64,000 nucleotides of DNA, from assembly GCA_963801195.1 (NCBI GenBank), contig CAWDDX010000005.1:62001-126000 (forward strand), given 5' to 3'. Numbering within the stretch: the stretch's first letter is position 1; every line of letters starts with the position of its first letter. The notes beneath the pieces were generated by a model. That model worked only from the letters and a program-made list of their open reading frames with translations, was not told the DNA's origin and searched no databases. A program made the position numbers and the translations under genes. The DNA comes from SZUA-36 sp963801195 (GTDB lineage Bacteria; Pseudomonadota; Gammaproteobacteria; Xanthomonadales; SZUA-36). Shown piece after piece: positions 1 through 10,997 of this stretch.

Positions 1-3000
1 CATCAGGTACAAGGTCGGGATCAGGAACAGGGTGATGACCGTTGCAAACAGGATACCAAACGCAAGTGAAGTTGCCATCGGAATCACCAGTTGCGCCTGC
101 AGGCTGGTTTCGAAAACGGCGATTGGCACCAGGCCGAGAAACGTGGTCAGCGAGGTCAGCAAAATGGCACGGAAACGTACTCTCGCGGCATCTTTTACTG
201 CTTGTTCAAGTGGTACGCCGGTTTCGCGTTCCCGGTTGACAAAATCAACCAGGATAAGGCTGTCATTCACCACCACCCCGGACAATGCGATGATGCCGAA
301 GTAACTCGTCATGCTCACCGGGATGCCAAGGATCAGATGTCCGATCAAAGCGCCGATCGTACCGAAGGGAATGACCGCCATGATGATCAGCGGTTGCGCG
401 TAGGATTTGAGCGGTATAGCCATCAATGCGTAGATCAGGAACACCGCGAACAAGCCGCCGCGTACCAGGTCACGCTGGATTTCAACCTGCTGTTGGCTGG
501 CGCCACTGAGCTTGGAGCGGACACCGGGAAAATGCGCCAGCACCTGTGGCAGTTCCTTGTTCATGATGTCGTCCTGGATCTTCTTTGGTTCGTACTTCTC
601 CTTGTCGACCTCGGCCGAAACCCGGATGGCCCGTTCGCGGTCAAACCGGCGGATAAATGAGGGGCTCTCGGTCAATTCGACCTCGGCGACCGAATGAAAG
701 GGTACGCGTCCGCCAGCGGGTGTGCGGATTTTCATTCTGTCCAGGTAGCCGACGGAATCCCGCTCGTCCTGCGGGAAGCGGACCATCACCTTGACCTCGT
801 CCTGGCCGCGTTGGATACGTTGCACCTCGGTACCATAAAAACCCGCCCTGACCTGGCTGGCCAGGTCCTGCAGGGTGATTCCCAGCGCCTCTGCTTCAGG
901 TTTCAAATTCAGCTTGATTTCGGGTCGGCCACGTTCATAAGAGTTGCGGATATCGTAGAGGCCCTCGTAGGTGTTCATCCTGCGCACCAGTTCCTGTGAT
1001 GCCCGGCCGACCTGCTCGATATTGGCCCCGATCAACTGGATGGAAATGGCCGCGCCTCCGCCCGGTCCGGTGGCGGCTGAAAAGCCCAGTTGTTTTACCC
1101 CGGGGAGTTCGCCGACATTTTCACGCCAGCGGCGCAATACTTCGGTTCCCGATATGACCGCTTTTTCATCCTTGACCAGCTCGGTGATGACCTGCCCCCC
1201 GGTTTCGCCCTGGGCAAAAGACAGCACGCTGGAAACCACGGCGCCCGATTCCTCGCCCTGTTCCTTGCTGACTTCGGCGTCCAGTCTCCATAATCCTTCC
1301 TGCACCTGTCGGATCACATCGTGCGTACGTTCTGCCGGTGTGCCCTCGTTCATCAGGATATCCACACGCAGGAAATCTGCCATGATGTCCGGAAAAAATA
1401 CCGAGCGCAGAATGCCGCCGACGAGCAGGCCGACGGATAGAATCAGCATGGATATGAATATTGAAAGGGTCAGGTAGCGGCGTTTCAGACACCTGTCCAG
1501 CAATGGCAGGTAGTATCGATCGACAAAAATATGCAGACCTTCGCTGAAAAACCGTTGGAAGCGGACGAACCTGTTGTGCGTGTCTTCACCGTATTGTTTG
1601 ACTTTCATGTGCGCGAGATGCGCGGGCAGAATCAACTTTGATTCGATCAGTGAAAAAACCAGGCAGAGCGTAACGACCCAGCCAATCGAGGCGAAAAATT
1701 TCCCCATTATGCCGCTGATCATCAGTATCGGGATAAATGCGGCCATGGTGGTCAATACACCAAAAGTGGCCGGCATGGCCACCTTGTGAACGCCTTCGAG
1801 GACGTTGTCAAGCGAATGGCCCTTTGCTCGCATGTTGGTGTAGGCACTTTCACCGATGACGATGGCGTCGTCCACGATGATACCGAGTACCAGGATAAAA
1901 CCGAACAAACTGATGAGGTTGACGGTGATGCCGAATACGGGCATCAGGAAGAAGGTGCCAAGGAACGCGACCGGCAAACCCACCATGACCCAGAAGGCCA
2001 GCTTGAGCCGAAGAAACAGGGCCAGCGACAGGAAAACCAGCAAGGCGCCGATGACCAGGTTCTTGATCATCATGTCGAGACGGCTCTTGAGGTAGTAGGT
2101 CACGTCGGCCCAGGCAGCCAGCGCCACGCCCGAAGGTATCGAAGTCTGCTTGGCGGCGACATAGTCACGAACCGTTTTGGAAATATCCAGTTCGTTCTGG
2201 TCGCCGACCGACAGTACCTGGATTGTAAAGGCGGGTTTGCCGTTGAATTCTGAAAAACGCCCGGTTTCTTCAAACTCGTCCTTGATATTCGCGATGTCTT
2301 TCAACAGCACCCGTGATCCATCTGCATTGGTTCGCACCAGGATGTCTTCGAAGTCCAGCCCGGTATAGGCCTGGCCCTTGGTGCGTAACTGGATATCACC
2401 GGCATCCGAACGGATGGAGCCGGCCGGCAAATCGAGTGAACCGCGCCGCAGTGCCTGGGCCACCTCGGCCAGGGTCAGGTCATATTGTTCGAGGGTAAAC
2501 TCACTGACTTCGATACTGATCTCGTACGGGCGTGAGCCGAGCAATTCCGCCCGCGTGATACCGGGCAGGGTGACAATCTCATTTCTGATCTGTTTCGCAT
2601 ACTCTTTGAGCGTGCGTTCATCGACGTCGCCATACACCGACACCAGATTGACCTGCTGCTGGAACCGGGTGCGCGAAACGATGGGTTTTTCGGTGTTTTC
2701 GGGAAACGTGGAAATGGCGTCAACCCGGTTCTTGATCTCATTCATGACCTCGGGTACGTCATAACCGGCCCTGACTTCGACCTGAACTGTCACCACTGCC
2801 GCGGCGCCCGGTGGACATAATTTCCTGGATACCCTCGATGTCCTGGATCGCCTCTTCTATTTTTACCAGGATGCCTTCTTCCACATCTTCGGGGCTGGAC
2901 CCCAAAAACGGCATGGTGACGGTGATGAAGTTGGTTTCTATCGGCGGCTGGCTTTCTTTCTTGATGGTGAATACAGAATAAAGCCCGCCCACCAGCAGGA

Positions 3001-3082
3001 TGATCATCAACAGGTTGGCCGCGACGGCATTCCGGGCGAACCAGTCGATAATACCGCCGTACCAACCCTGGTTGTCGGTCAT
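1..3082 (-). CDS. RND-family efflux permease, C-terminus beyond the window edge, one frameshift
   Basis: Inner-membrane proton-driven exporter of the AcrB (HAE) type, which works with the membrane fusion protein encoded just before it and an outer-membrane channel. It starts with a short cytoplasmic segment and a first membrane helix at about residues 20-40. After the frameshift the translation continues through two periplasmic porter halves and the typical helices. These include the TM4 motif GIIVDDAIVIGE, whose paired Asp carry protons. About 1027 codons are present and the family is about 1030-1050 long, so only the last few dozen residues lie outside. The ATG overlaps the fusion-protein stop by 4 bases (ATGA). 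Near 2800 the frame slips by +1. Removing one G from a GGG run restores STGAAAVVTVQVEV. I read the break as a base-call insertion, though loss of function is possible. Substrate unknown. Confidence 0.85.
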
Positions 3083-4296
3083 TCCACGTTCCCTTCTTCG
3101 GTCCCTGCCCCGGCAGTGCCCTGGTCACCCCTGATGGCGAGCTTGGTGCCCGGCACCGGTGCATCCAGCGTCGTGATTACGACCCTGGTTCCACCTTTGA
3201 TGCCACCACTCAGATAGACTTTCTTGGGTTCGGCGCGTAATACGGTTACCGGGACGACTTCGAGTTCGTTGTCGGCATTGGCGGTCAAGACCGTATTGTC
3301 TGCACGCAAAACATAACGTGGCAGCACCACCACGTTTTCGGCGGGCAGACCCTGGATTTCAGCCGTCACGAATGTACCGATCTTGAGTTCCGCTTGATGG
3401 CTCTGGCCCAGCACCCCATAGGGGTCAATGACCTGGGCAACGGCGTATATCACCCGGCTGGTTTCATCGACAACACCTTCCGTACGGATAATTCGTGCCT
3501 GCCAGCGGTTGGTGCCGTTGCCGTTTTCGGCACTCAGCGTAACCGGTGGAAAGGACTTGTCATTGTTCTTGACCTCGGTTTCGGATGGCAGGTCCAGGTA
3601 ATTCATATCATTGTGTGTCAGCGGCAATCGAACTTCGGCAGTGTCGACGGCAAATGTCACACCCAAACGCGTCCCGGGTGTCACATACTGGCCGACATCC
3701 ACGGCCTTTTGTCGTTACCAGGCCGTCGTAAGGCAGGGAAATCGAGGTCCGTTCGAGATCACGGCGCGCCTTCTGCACATCGGCTTCTGCCGCACTGACA
3801 TTGGCCCTGGCGTCGGCCATCTGTGGCTTGTGCAGGACCAAGGTCGGAAGGCTGTCCCTGCTTGCCCATGTTATTCCAGTCTTTCAACGCCTGTTCAGAA
3901 CGCGCGGTTTCGTCTGCAAGCTTTGCGACCCTCGATGCCAGGGCGGCCTCAGCGCGTTTCAAAGCGGTTTCGTAATCGCTGGGATCGATTTGCAGCAATA
4001 GCTCGCCCGGCGTGAAAGAAGCCGCCGGCGACAAACTCCGGGGCGACAGAGACGACCTTTCCGGATACCTCGGATACCAGCGTGGTTTCGGTGCGCGGTC
4101 TGACCGTACCCTGTGATTTGACTGAGAAGTTCAGCGAGACAACCTCGGCGTCGATGGTATCGACCAGGACCGCCTTGACGATGTCGGTTTTGCGTTCGGC
4201 GCTTTTCGACTTTTGCCAGCTCGCCAGCGCGATAACCACCAGGATGGAGCCGATGATCAATATCAGTGGAAGCATGAATTTGAAAAATTTTTTCAT
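3079..4296 (-). CDS. RND efflux membrane fusion protein (HlyD/AcrA type), three frameshifts
   Basis: Periplasmic adaptor linking the RND permease to an outer-membrane channel. The chosen ATG (4296) begins MKKFFKFMLPLILIIGSIL, a single N-terminal membrane anchor. A biotinyl-lipoyl half (VRPRTETTLVSEVSGKV), an alpha-helical hairpin (about 100-170), the second lipoyl half and a beta-barrel region follow. The open frame is split into four overlapping pieces, with slips near 4010, 3833 and 3696. Each slip is +1 and is repaired by deleting one base from TTT, from TT or GG, and from AAAA. The repaired chain is about 405 residues, normal for the family. The stop overlaps the permease start, so the two genes form one operon. 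Three shifts of the same kind in one gene suggest sequencing insertions more than decay. Confidence 0.8.
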
Positions 4297-4436
4297 GGTC
4301 CTACAACTCTCTTCTGGCTCCGGAACTTTACCCATAATATCGGGTGGGGAATTATCCACTTTAGCCACGTAATAGTCATGGAGAATTTTCGGAGGGGTTT
4401 CATATCGGTGCAAATTCAAGTACTTTCTCGGACAAA

Positions 4437-4442
4437 TATAAT
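4437..4442 (+). promoter_or_regulatory. candidate -10 element upstream of map
   Basis: A perfect TATAAT lies about 85 bases before the map start, in an AT-rich stretch between the divergent efflux operon and map. No good -35 hexamer sits 16-18 bases upstream, so this is only a candidate. Confidence 0.3.
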
Positions 4443-4526
4443 ACAAACCGTAATTCAGCGGGTACAATAACCGGCCGGTCTCCCGCGAACCGGGTAATCA
4501 AACGTGAACCGCCATGGAAAGTATTA

Positions 4527-5294
4527 ATGGGAATTACCTTAAAGACACCTGAAGAAATCGAGGCCATGCGGGTCGCGGGTCACCTGGCCGGCGACGTGCT
4601 GAAAATGATTCGCGAACACGTGCGTGTCGGGGTGACGACCGGGGAGTTGGATGACATCTGTCATGCCTATATTACCGAGGTCCAGCAGGCGGTCCCCGCC
4701 CCGTTGAATTACCGGGGATTCCCAAAGTCCATTTGCACATCCATCAACCAGGTGGTCTGTCACGGTATTCCCGGTGACCGGAAACTCAAGAATGGCGATA
4801 TCATCAATATCGATATCACGGTCATCAAAAACGGCTGGCATGGAGACACAAGCAAAATGTTCCTGGTCGGAGACCCCCCGTTGCGGGCGCGGCAATTGTG
4901 CGATATCGCCCACCAGGCGATGGTAACCGGAATAGAAATGGTCAGACCGGGTTTGCGCCTCGGTGACATCGGCCATGCCATCCAGGCTTATGCCGAAGGG
5001 CAGGGTTGCTCGGTCGTGCGTGACTATTGCGGCCACGGCATCGGCAAGGTATTCCACGAAGACCCGCAGGTATTGCACTACGGTCGTCCCGGTGTGGGTG
5101 AGTTGCTGGTTCCGGGCATGGTTTTTACCATCGAACCGATGATCAACCTGGGCAAAAAAGATACCCGGCTTCTCGCAGATGGCTGGACCGTTCACACCAG
5201 GGACCGCAGCCTGTCAGCTCAATGGGAGCATACACTGGCGGTGACCGAAGACGGTTATGATGTCCTCACGCAATTGCCGGGTGATGAGCTTTGA
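4527..5294 (+). CDS. map: Methionine aminopeptidase, type I
   Basis: Cytosolic metallopeptidase that removes the initiator Met from nascent proteins. The 255-residue chain matches the compact type I form without a linker insertion. The five metal ligands of the family are visible as Asp96, Asp107, His170, Glu203 and Glu234, with the substrate His79 in VVCHGIP and the signatures HGDTSKMF, CGHGIG and FTIEPM. The ATG gives MGITLKTPEEIEAMR, the expected N-terminus. The gene heads a rightward run with glnD, a common neighbour in gammaproteobacteria. Nothing is missing. Confidence 0.97.
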   Translation: MGITLKTPEEIEAMRVAGHLAGDVLKMIREHVRVGVTTGELDDICHAYITEVQQAVPAPLNYRGFPKSICTSINQVVCHGIPGDRKLKNGDIINIDITVIKNGWHGDTSKMFLVGDPPLRARQLCDIAHQAMVTGIEMVRPGLRLGDIGHAIQAYAEGQGCSVVRDYCGHGIGKVFHEDPQVLHYGRPGVGELLVPGMVFTIEPMINLGKKDTRLLADGWTVHTRDRSLSAQWEHTLAVTEDGYDVLTQLPGDEL

Positions 5295-5358
5295 GACGGT
5301 TTTAGTGGTCTGCATCATCATTAATGGCACTTTCAGCCCGTCGAAATTTGCGCCCTAG

Positions 5359-8038
5359 ATGAAGATACGTTTGCGGGGCCTCTTGTCCAAACCGTCAGCC
5401 GCCGCGGGTTGCCTCGATGAAAAACGTCTGAGCTGTACCACCGTTACACCAACCCCTGCCCAGTTGATCCAGACGCTCAAACGCGCACTTGCTGAAGCGG
5501 ATACGTGCCTGGCCGAAAAGTTTCATGCGAAAGATGACGTCAACCAGCTGGTCAAGGCGCGTGCCTGGGTGGCCGACCAGTTGATACTGTACGCGTGGCG
5601 TTGCCTCATCCCGGCCGGGGACAATATTTCGCTGGTGGCAATTGGCGGATTTGGCCGCGGTGATCTGCACCCCCATTCCGACGTTGACCTGCTGATCCTG
5701 TTGGATCACTCGCCACCCTGCGCCGAACTGCGCACGGCCATCGAGTCCTTTGTGACCCTGCTCTGGGATGCAGGCTTTTACCTCGGCCACAGTGTACGCA
5801 CGGTAGAAGCCTGTGTCAGCGAGGCCAAAAAAGAAATCGCCACGGCCACCAGCCTGATGGAAAGCCGATTGGTCAGCGGCAGCAAGGCGTTGATGCAGGC
5901 GATGCTGGATGCAACGGCCGCAGACCAGGTCTGGTCCGCGGCAGAGTTTTTTGACGCCAAGTTTGCTGAACAGGTCAGGCGCCACGAGCAGTATCATGAA
6001 ACCGCCTATAACCTCGAACCCAATATCAAGGAGGGTCCCGGTGGATTGCGCGATATCCAGATGATCGGCTGGGTTGCCAAGCGGCATTTCAATACCCAGT
6101 CCCTGCACACCCTGGTGGAGCGAGGTTTTCTGACCGAGAGCGAACTCCAGGATTTGAAGGACGGCCGGACCTTCCTGTGGGAAATCCGCTATGCCCTGCA
6201 CCTGCTCGCCGGGCGTGGGGAGGACCGTCTCCTGTTCGAGTTCCAGCGGCGGATCGCCGAGCACTTTTACGCACCCGATACCGCCCGGCACCCCAATGCG
6301 GGTGTCGAGCGTTTCATGCAGCGCTATTACCGCACGGTCATGCAAAATGAGCGGCTCAATGAAATGCTGCTGCAATTGTTCGATGAAGAGTTGCTGCCGC
6401 AGAAAGACCTGCCATCGCAAGACCTCGGTCAAGATTTCAAAATGACCCAGGGGTTTCTCGAAGTCATCGGACGACCGGCTGTTCGAGCGCCGGCCGGTGG
6501 CGATGATGGAATTGTTTTTGCTGCTGGCGAAACACGAACACCTCCGCGGCGTGCGTGCATCGACGATCCGCCTGATAAGGGACAGCCTTGACCTGGTCGA
6601 TGACACATTCCGCGCCGATGCACTCGCGCGGCAATACTTTATCGAACTGCTGCGCGAACCCAGTGGCGTGTATACGCAATTGCAACGCATGAACCGCTAC
6701 GGCGTGCTGGCGGCGTTTGTCCCGGCATTTGCAAATATTGTCGGGCGTATGCAATTTGACCTGTTCCACGTCTATACCGTGGATCAGCATATACTGTTCG
6801 TGGTCAGGAACCTGCGCCGTTTTGCCTACGGGAAGTACGCTTCTGAGTTCCCCCACGCCGCGGATATTTTCCGCCAGATCGACCACCCCGAAGTCCTTTA
6901 CCTCGCCGCCCTGTTTCACGATATCGCCAAGGGCAGGGACGGCGATCATTCAAAGTTGGGCGCCGGGGATGCGCTGACTTTTTGTCGTGGTTTGCCCATG
7001 AGCGAGGATCACGCGATGCGGGTGGCCTGGCTGGTTGAACAACACCTGGTGATGTCCATGACCGCACAGCGCAGGGATATCAGTGATCCGGAGACGCTGA
7101 AGGGATTTTGTCAGCTTGTGGGTAACCAGACCCGGCTGGATTACCTTTACCTGCTCACGGTCGCAGATATTGCCGCCACCAGTCCGAAGTTGTGGAATAA
7201 CTGGAAGGGCAGCCTGTTATGGGAGTTGTACACGATGACTTCACGGGCGCTGTCGGAAGGCAGTTCGGACATTTTTGACCGCGAGCACCAGATTCAACAA
7301 TCCAAATTGGAAGTGCGTGAACGACTGTTGAAGAAAGGTCTGGATTCTGCGGCGATCGATGCCTTGTGGGAAAGCCTGCCGCAGTACGTGTTCCTCAGTT
7401 ATTCCACCCAGCAGTTGGAATGGACCGCGACAACGGTGCTCGACCCACCGCCCGACTGTCCGGTGCTGGTGGCCATACGCGAGGTCAATGAATGGGGTGT
7501 CAGCGAGTTGCTGGTGCACGCGCCGGATTACGATGGCTTGTTTGCAGCCGTCACCACGGTCATCGACGAACTCGGACTCGATGTACTTTCCGCGCGCGTC
7601 GGTACCACCACCATGGATAGGAGTTATGACCTGTTCCAGTTGATGGACCGCAACGCGCAAATATTGAATGAAATCGACAGTGAGCGTCTGAAAACACGTC
7701 TGTGCCGGGTTTTGGCGGGAAGAACCGTGCCCGGGCCGGTAGTTCGCAAACTACCCCGGCGGCTGCGTCCCTTCATCAGTGCACCGGAGATTCATTTCTC
7801 GGCCGCCCAGGGCGGTGAAAAAACCCTGATGGACCTCGGCTGTTCCGACCGGCCGGGTCTGTTATCGGATATTTCCGCCGCGATAGTCGCGTGTGGTATC
7901 CGTATCCATGACGCGAAAATTACCACCATGGGCGACCGTGTTGAAGATGCGTTTATACTCAGCGATCAGCAGAATGAACCGCTGAGCCGGGATACACGGG
8001 CGTTGTTGCTGAAAACACTGATCGACAAACTGGGCTAA
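5359..8038 (+). CDS. glnD: Bifunctional PII uridylyltransferase/uridylyl-removing enzyme, one frameshift
   Basis: Nitrogen sensor that uridylylates the PII proteins when glutamine is low and deuridylylates them when it is high. The nucleotidyltransferase motif GGFGRGDLHPHSDVDLL lies at about residues 96-112. The HD hydrolase site (LAALFHDIAKGRDGDHS) and two C-terminal ACT domains, which bind glutamine, follow in the second reading frame. The frame slips by +1 near 6469. Deleting one G of the GG pair in atcggacg rejoins the two parts as EVIDDRLFERRPVAMMELF, typical of the family. Repaired length is about 892 residues, as expected. Both halves are fully conserved, so I read the break as a sequence error. 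The stop shares one base with the dapD start (TAATG). Confidence 0.92.
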
Positions 8039-8886
8039 TGAATCCTGAGAATATATATCACAGGCAACGCGGCGTCATCGAGACGGCGTTTGGGAAGCGT
8101 AAAACCATCACCCCTGAAACCGCGGGTGCGGAACTCATCGAGTCCATCGAAGCTGCAATTGGCGGGCTGGAGCAGGGTGTTTTAAGGGTTGCCGAGCCAG
8201 CCGGTGACGGCTGGCTCGTCAACGAATGGCTGAAAAAAGCGGTGTTGCTGTATTTCCGCGTTCGCCACAACCGCGTGATCGAGGGCTCCGCTTCACGTTT
8301 CTTCGACAAGGTGCCATTGCGCTGGGCACCTGACACCGGTGATGACATCAGCCGCTGCGGCGCGCGTATCGTACCGCCGGCCACGGTCCGCCGGGGTGCG
8401 TTTGTCGGGCACGATGCGGTGTTGATGCCGTCCTACGTCAATATCGGCGCTTATGTCGGCGCCGGCAGCATGGTCGATACCTGGGCGACGGTGGGCTCCT
8501 GCGCACAGATAGGGGAGCGGGTACACCTCTCCGGTGGTGTCGGCATCGGCGGGGTGCTCGAACCGCTTCAGGCGACGCCGACCATTATCGAAGACGACTG
8601 TTTTATCGGTGCGCGCTCAGAGGTGGTGGAAGGCGTGATCATCGGCAGGGGCAGTGTCTTGTCCATGGGTGTTTATATCGGCAATAGCACGCGGATTTTT
8701 GACCGCGAGAGCGGCGAGATCATGTACGGGCGAGTTCCGGCGGGGTCGGTGGTCGTCCCCGGAAGTCTGCCGGCAAAAGATGGCAATTATGCCCTGTACG
8801 CGGCCGTCATCGTCAAACGCGTGGATGAGAAAACACGTTCGAAAACCAGCGTCAATGAACTGCTCCGGGCGGGCGTCGAGTCCTGA
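8038..8886 (+). CDS. dapD: 2,3,4,5-tetrahydropyridine-2,6-dicarboxylate N-succinyltransferase
   Basis: Cytosolic enzyme of the succinylase branch of lysine/diaminopimelate synthesis. It transfers succinate from succinyl-CoA to tetrahydrodipicolinate. The 282-residue chain has an alpha-helical N-terminal third and then a left-handed beta-helix of hexapeptide repeats at about 120-235 (IGAYVGAGSMVDTWATVGS, VHLSGGVGIGGVLEP). The C-terminal piece KDGNYALYAAVIVKRVDEKTR is typical of DapD. The ATG overlaps the glnD stop by one base. dapE, for a later step of the same pathway, follows after one short gene. Confidence 0.96.
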   Translation: MNPENIYHRQRGVIETAFGKRKTITPETAGAELIESIEAAIGGLEQGVLRVAEPAGDGWLVNEWLKKAVLLYFRVRHNRVIEGSASRFFDKVPLRWAPDTGDDISRCGARIVPPATVRRGAFVGHDAVLMPSYVNIGAYVGAGSMVDTWATVGSCAQIGERVHLSGGVGIGGVLEPLQATPTIIEDDCFIGARSEVVEGVIIGRGSVLSMGVYIGNSTRIFDRESGEIMYGRVPAGSVVVPGSLPAKDGNYALYAAVIVKRVDEKTRSKTSVNELLRAGVES

Positions 8887-8887
8887 C

Positions 8888-9223
8888 GTGCTGACCGTTT
8901 ATGGCATCAGGCAATGTGATACCTGCCGCAAGGCGCTCCGTTGGCTGTGTCAGAAAGGCGTCGAACACCGCTTTCACGATTTTCGGACCGATGGGTTGGA
9001 CGCCGGGTTGCTGAAGCGCTGGCTCGACTCGGAATTTTCCAACCGGCTGGTCAACCGCCGCAGCACCACCTGGCGAGCTTTGAGCGAGGCGCAACGCCAG
9101 TCGCAAGGTCAGGCGCTGATCGATCTGCTCCTGCAACACCCGACGCTGATAAAACGGCCCGTTTTTGTGCGCGACGGGATTGTCGCGGTCGGCTTCAAGC
9201 CAAGCGAACTCGAGGGTTTATAG
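8888..9223 (+). CDS. ArsC/Spx-family thioredoxin-fold protein (YffB-like)
   Basis: A 111-residue protein of the arsenate reductase-like family with start GTG, one base after the dapD stop. The N-terminus VLTVYGIRQCDTCRKA carries the CxxC-type pair Cys10 and Cys13. The ending TLIKRPVFVRDGIVAVGFKP matches the ArsC/YffB fold. In E. coli yffB also sits directly before dapE, so the neighbourhood agrees. No real arsenate-detoxifying role should be assumed, because YffB-type proteins are thought to act on thiol substrates. The longer open frame starting upstream inside dapD is not used. Confidence 0.85.
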   Translation: MLTVYGIRQCDTCRKALRWLCQKGVEHRFHDFRTDGLDAGLLKRWLDSEFSNRLVNRRSTTWRALSEAQRQSQGQALIDLLLQHPTLIKRPVFVRDGIVAVGFKPSELEGL

Positions 9224-9226
9224 GAC

Positions 9227-10372
9227 ATGTCGGCGACACTGGATTTGGCACGCGCCCTGATTGAACGGCCGTCGCTGACACCACACGACGCAGGCTGCCA
9301 GCAATTATTGGCCGAACGCCTGGAACCCCTGGGATTCGAAACCGAATGGCTGCCGTTCGGCAAGGTCAGCAATGTCATTTTTACCCACGGCCGCGTCAAC
9401 GGGCCGGATGATCCTTCGTTCTGGTTTCTCGGTCATACCGATGTGGTCCCGCCCGGGCCGCTGGAGGACTGGACCTCGAACCCGTTTGTGGCCGAAGTCA
9501 GGGACGGCAAACTTTACGGACGCGGCGCCGCCGACATGAAGGGTGGCGTGGCCGCCATGGTCACCGCCGCCGAAGCCATGGTGCGTGAACATCCCGGACA
9601 CAATGGCCAGATCGGCATTCTGCTGACCAGTGATGAAGAAGGTGAAGCAGCCGACGGCGTCAAACGTGTCGCGGAGGTTCTCCGGGAACGCAACGGCGCA
9701 CCCGTTTTCTGCCTCGTGGGTGAACCAAGCAGTCAGCAAGTACTGGGTGATACGTTGCGTATCGGCCGGCGTGGTTCGATGCATGTACGCCTGAAGGTCC
9801 ACGGCGTCCAGGGACATAGCGCCTTTCCGCAGGCACTGGATAACCCGATCCACCGCCTCGCCGACTTTCTCGACGCCCTGGTCCACGTCGAGTGGGATAA
9901 GGGTGACGATCATTTCCCGCCGACCCATTGCCAGGTGACCAATATCCATGCCGGCACCGGTGCGGAAAACGTGACGCCCGGTGTCGCCGAAGCCTGGATC
10001 AATTTCCGCAATTCGCCGGCCACGCCAACCGCGCTCATCAAGACGAGGGTTGAAGCCTTGCTGGCGGTTTTGGGTATCACCCGCTACGAAATCAAATGGC
10101 ATGTTTCAGGTGAACCCTTCCGCTCCGAGGCTGGAAGATTACGAGCCGCGGTGACCGCGGCGATCGAAGAGGCGTTGCGGATTCAACCGGAATTGAACAC
10201 CGGTGGAGGAACCTCCGACGGCCGCTTCATTGCACCGTTGGGGTCTGAAGTCATCGAATTCGGCCTGTGCAATCAAAGTATCCATAAAATTGATGAACAC
10301 ACTTCAACGGAAGATCTCGAGACCTTGTCGCGGATTTACCAGTGCATCCTCAAACGGCTGTTGACCGCCTGA
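9227..10372 (+). CDS. dapE: Succinyl-diaminopimelate desuccinylase
   Basis: Zinc M20-family amidohydrolase that releases succinate from N-succinyl-LL-diaminopimelate, giving the precursor of lysine and of peptidoglycan crosslinks. The 381 residues include His70 (WFLGHTDVVPPG), Asp103 (GRGAADMKGG), the base/ligand pair Glu137-Glu138 (SDEEGEA) and a final His in NQSIHKIDEHT. The dimerisation domain occupies about 180-295. The start ATG is 3 bases after the ArsC-like stop, so dapD, the ArsC-like gene and dapE look like one transcript. Confidence 0.96.
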   Translation: MSATLDLARALIERPSLTPHDAGCQQLLAERLEPLGFETEWLPFGKVSNVIFTHGRVNGPDDPSFWFLGHTDVVPPGPLEDWTSNPFVAEVRDGKLYGRGAADMKGGVAAMVTAAEAMVREHPGHNGQIGILLTSDEEGEAADGVKRVAEVLRERNGAPVFCLVGEPSSQQVLGDTLRIGRRGSMHVRLKVHGVQGHSAFPQALDNPIHRLADFLDALVHVEWDKGDDHFPPTHCQVTNIHAGTGAENVTPGVAEAWINFRNSPATPTALIKTRVEALLAVLGITRYEIKWHVSGEPFRSEAGRLRAAVTAAIEEALRIQPELNTGGGTSDGRFIAPLGSEVIEFGLCNQSIHKIDEHTSTEDLETLSRIYQCILKRLLTA

Positions 10373-10396
10373 TATCCGCTTAGCCGATCCCGATTA

Positions 10397-10801
10397 TTAT
10401 CTTTTCTCTTTTTGCGCCACCGCTCCGCCCGCCTGCTTCCAGGCATCGAAGCCGCCGGCTATATGGGCGACCGGGGTAAGACCCATTTGCTGGGAGATTT
10501 GCGCGGCGAGCGCCGAGCGCCAACCCAGGTTGCAAAAGAACAGGAATTTCTTACCGCTGGCAAACAGGTCCTTGTAGTAAATACTGTCGGGGTCGATCCA
10601 GAATTCCAGCATACCCCGGGGGCAGTGAAAGGCGCCCGGGATGGTTCCTTCGCGCCACAGTTCACGCACATCGCGGAGATCGACGAATATCACCTCGTCG
10701 TTGCCATGCAGCCCCAGCGCGGCTTCCACACTGAGGGTTTCGATCTCTTTTTCGGCGTCGCTAACCAGTTGCTGGTAGCCTTTGGTGATGTTCAGGCCCA
10801 T
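10397..10801 (-). CDS. Rhodanese-domain protein
   Basis: Single rhodanese domain of 134 residues, transcribed convergently to dapE. The active loop CNLGWRS places the persulfide cysteine at residue 90, and VFVDLRDVRELWREGTIPGA is the usual N-terminal rhodanese signature. It is longer than GlpE-type proteins because of an N-terminal helix and a WIDPDSIYYKDLF insert. It is probably a cytosolic sulfurtransferase; no signal peptide is seen. The acceptor is unknown. It stands alone between dapE and clpB. Confidence 0.85.
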   Translation of the reverse strand: MGLNITKGYQQLVSDAEKEIETLSVEAALGLHGNDEVIFVDLRDVRELWREGTIPGAFHCPRGMLEFWIDPDSIYYKDLFASGKKFLFFCNLGWRSALAAQISQQMGLTPVAHIAGGFDAWKQAGGAVAQKEKR

Positions 10802-10914
10802 AAAAACGCTCCGGGAATGTTACAAGGGAAATTCATGAACGGCCGAAGTGAAAAGCCCGGCAGTCCGGCCAGGCCCAATATCCTACGACTGTGTCTTCAG
10901 GTCAATAATAATGC

Positions 10915-10944
10915 CTTGATTTTATAACTTTTCGACCACAACTA
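10915..10944 (+). promoter_or_regulatory. candidate heat-shock (sigma-32) promoter of clpB
   Basis: CTTGATT (10915-10921) resembles the -35 CTTGAAA. After 14 bases CCACAACTA (10936-10944) resembles the -10 CCCCATnTA, with six of eight informative positions. It lies 53 bases before the clpB ATG. The match is imperfect. The call rests partly on the fact that clpB is a sigma-32 gene in well-studied gammaproteobacteria. Confidence 0.4.
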
Positions 10945-10997
10945 ATCCTCATGAGAGACCGTCCCGGAACGGTGCTTAAATTGCAGAGGAACAGACG

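Noticed and set aside
5321..5335. TTAATGGCAC after map as another copy of the 13581 repeat
   Set aside because: Only about ten bases match and the CCGTCA part is lacking; could be chance.
5395..6690. Long minus-strand open frame opposite glnD
   Set aside because: Shadow of glnD: no recognisable domain, low-complexity composition from the opposite strand, and it ends inside the better supported gene.
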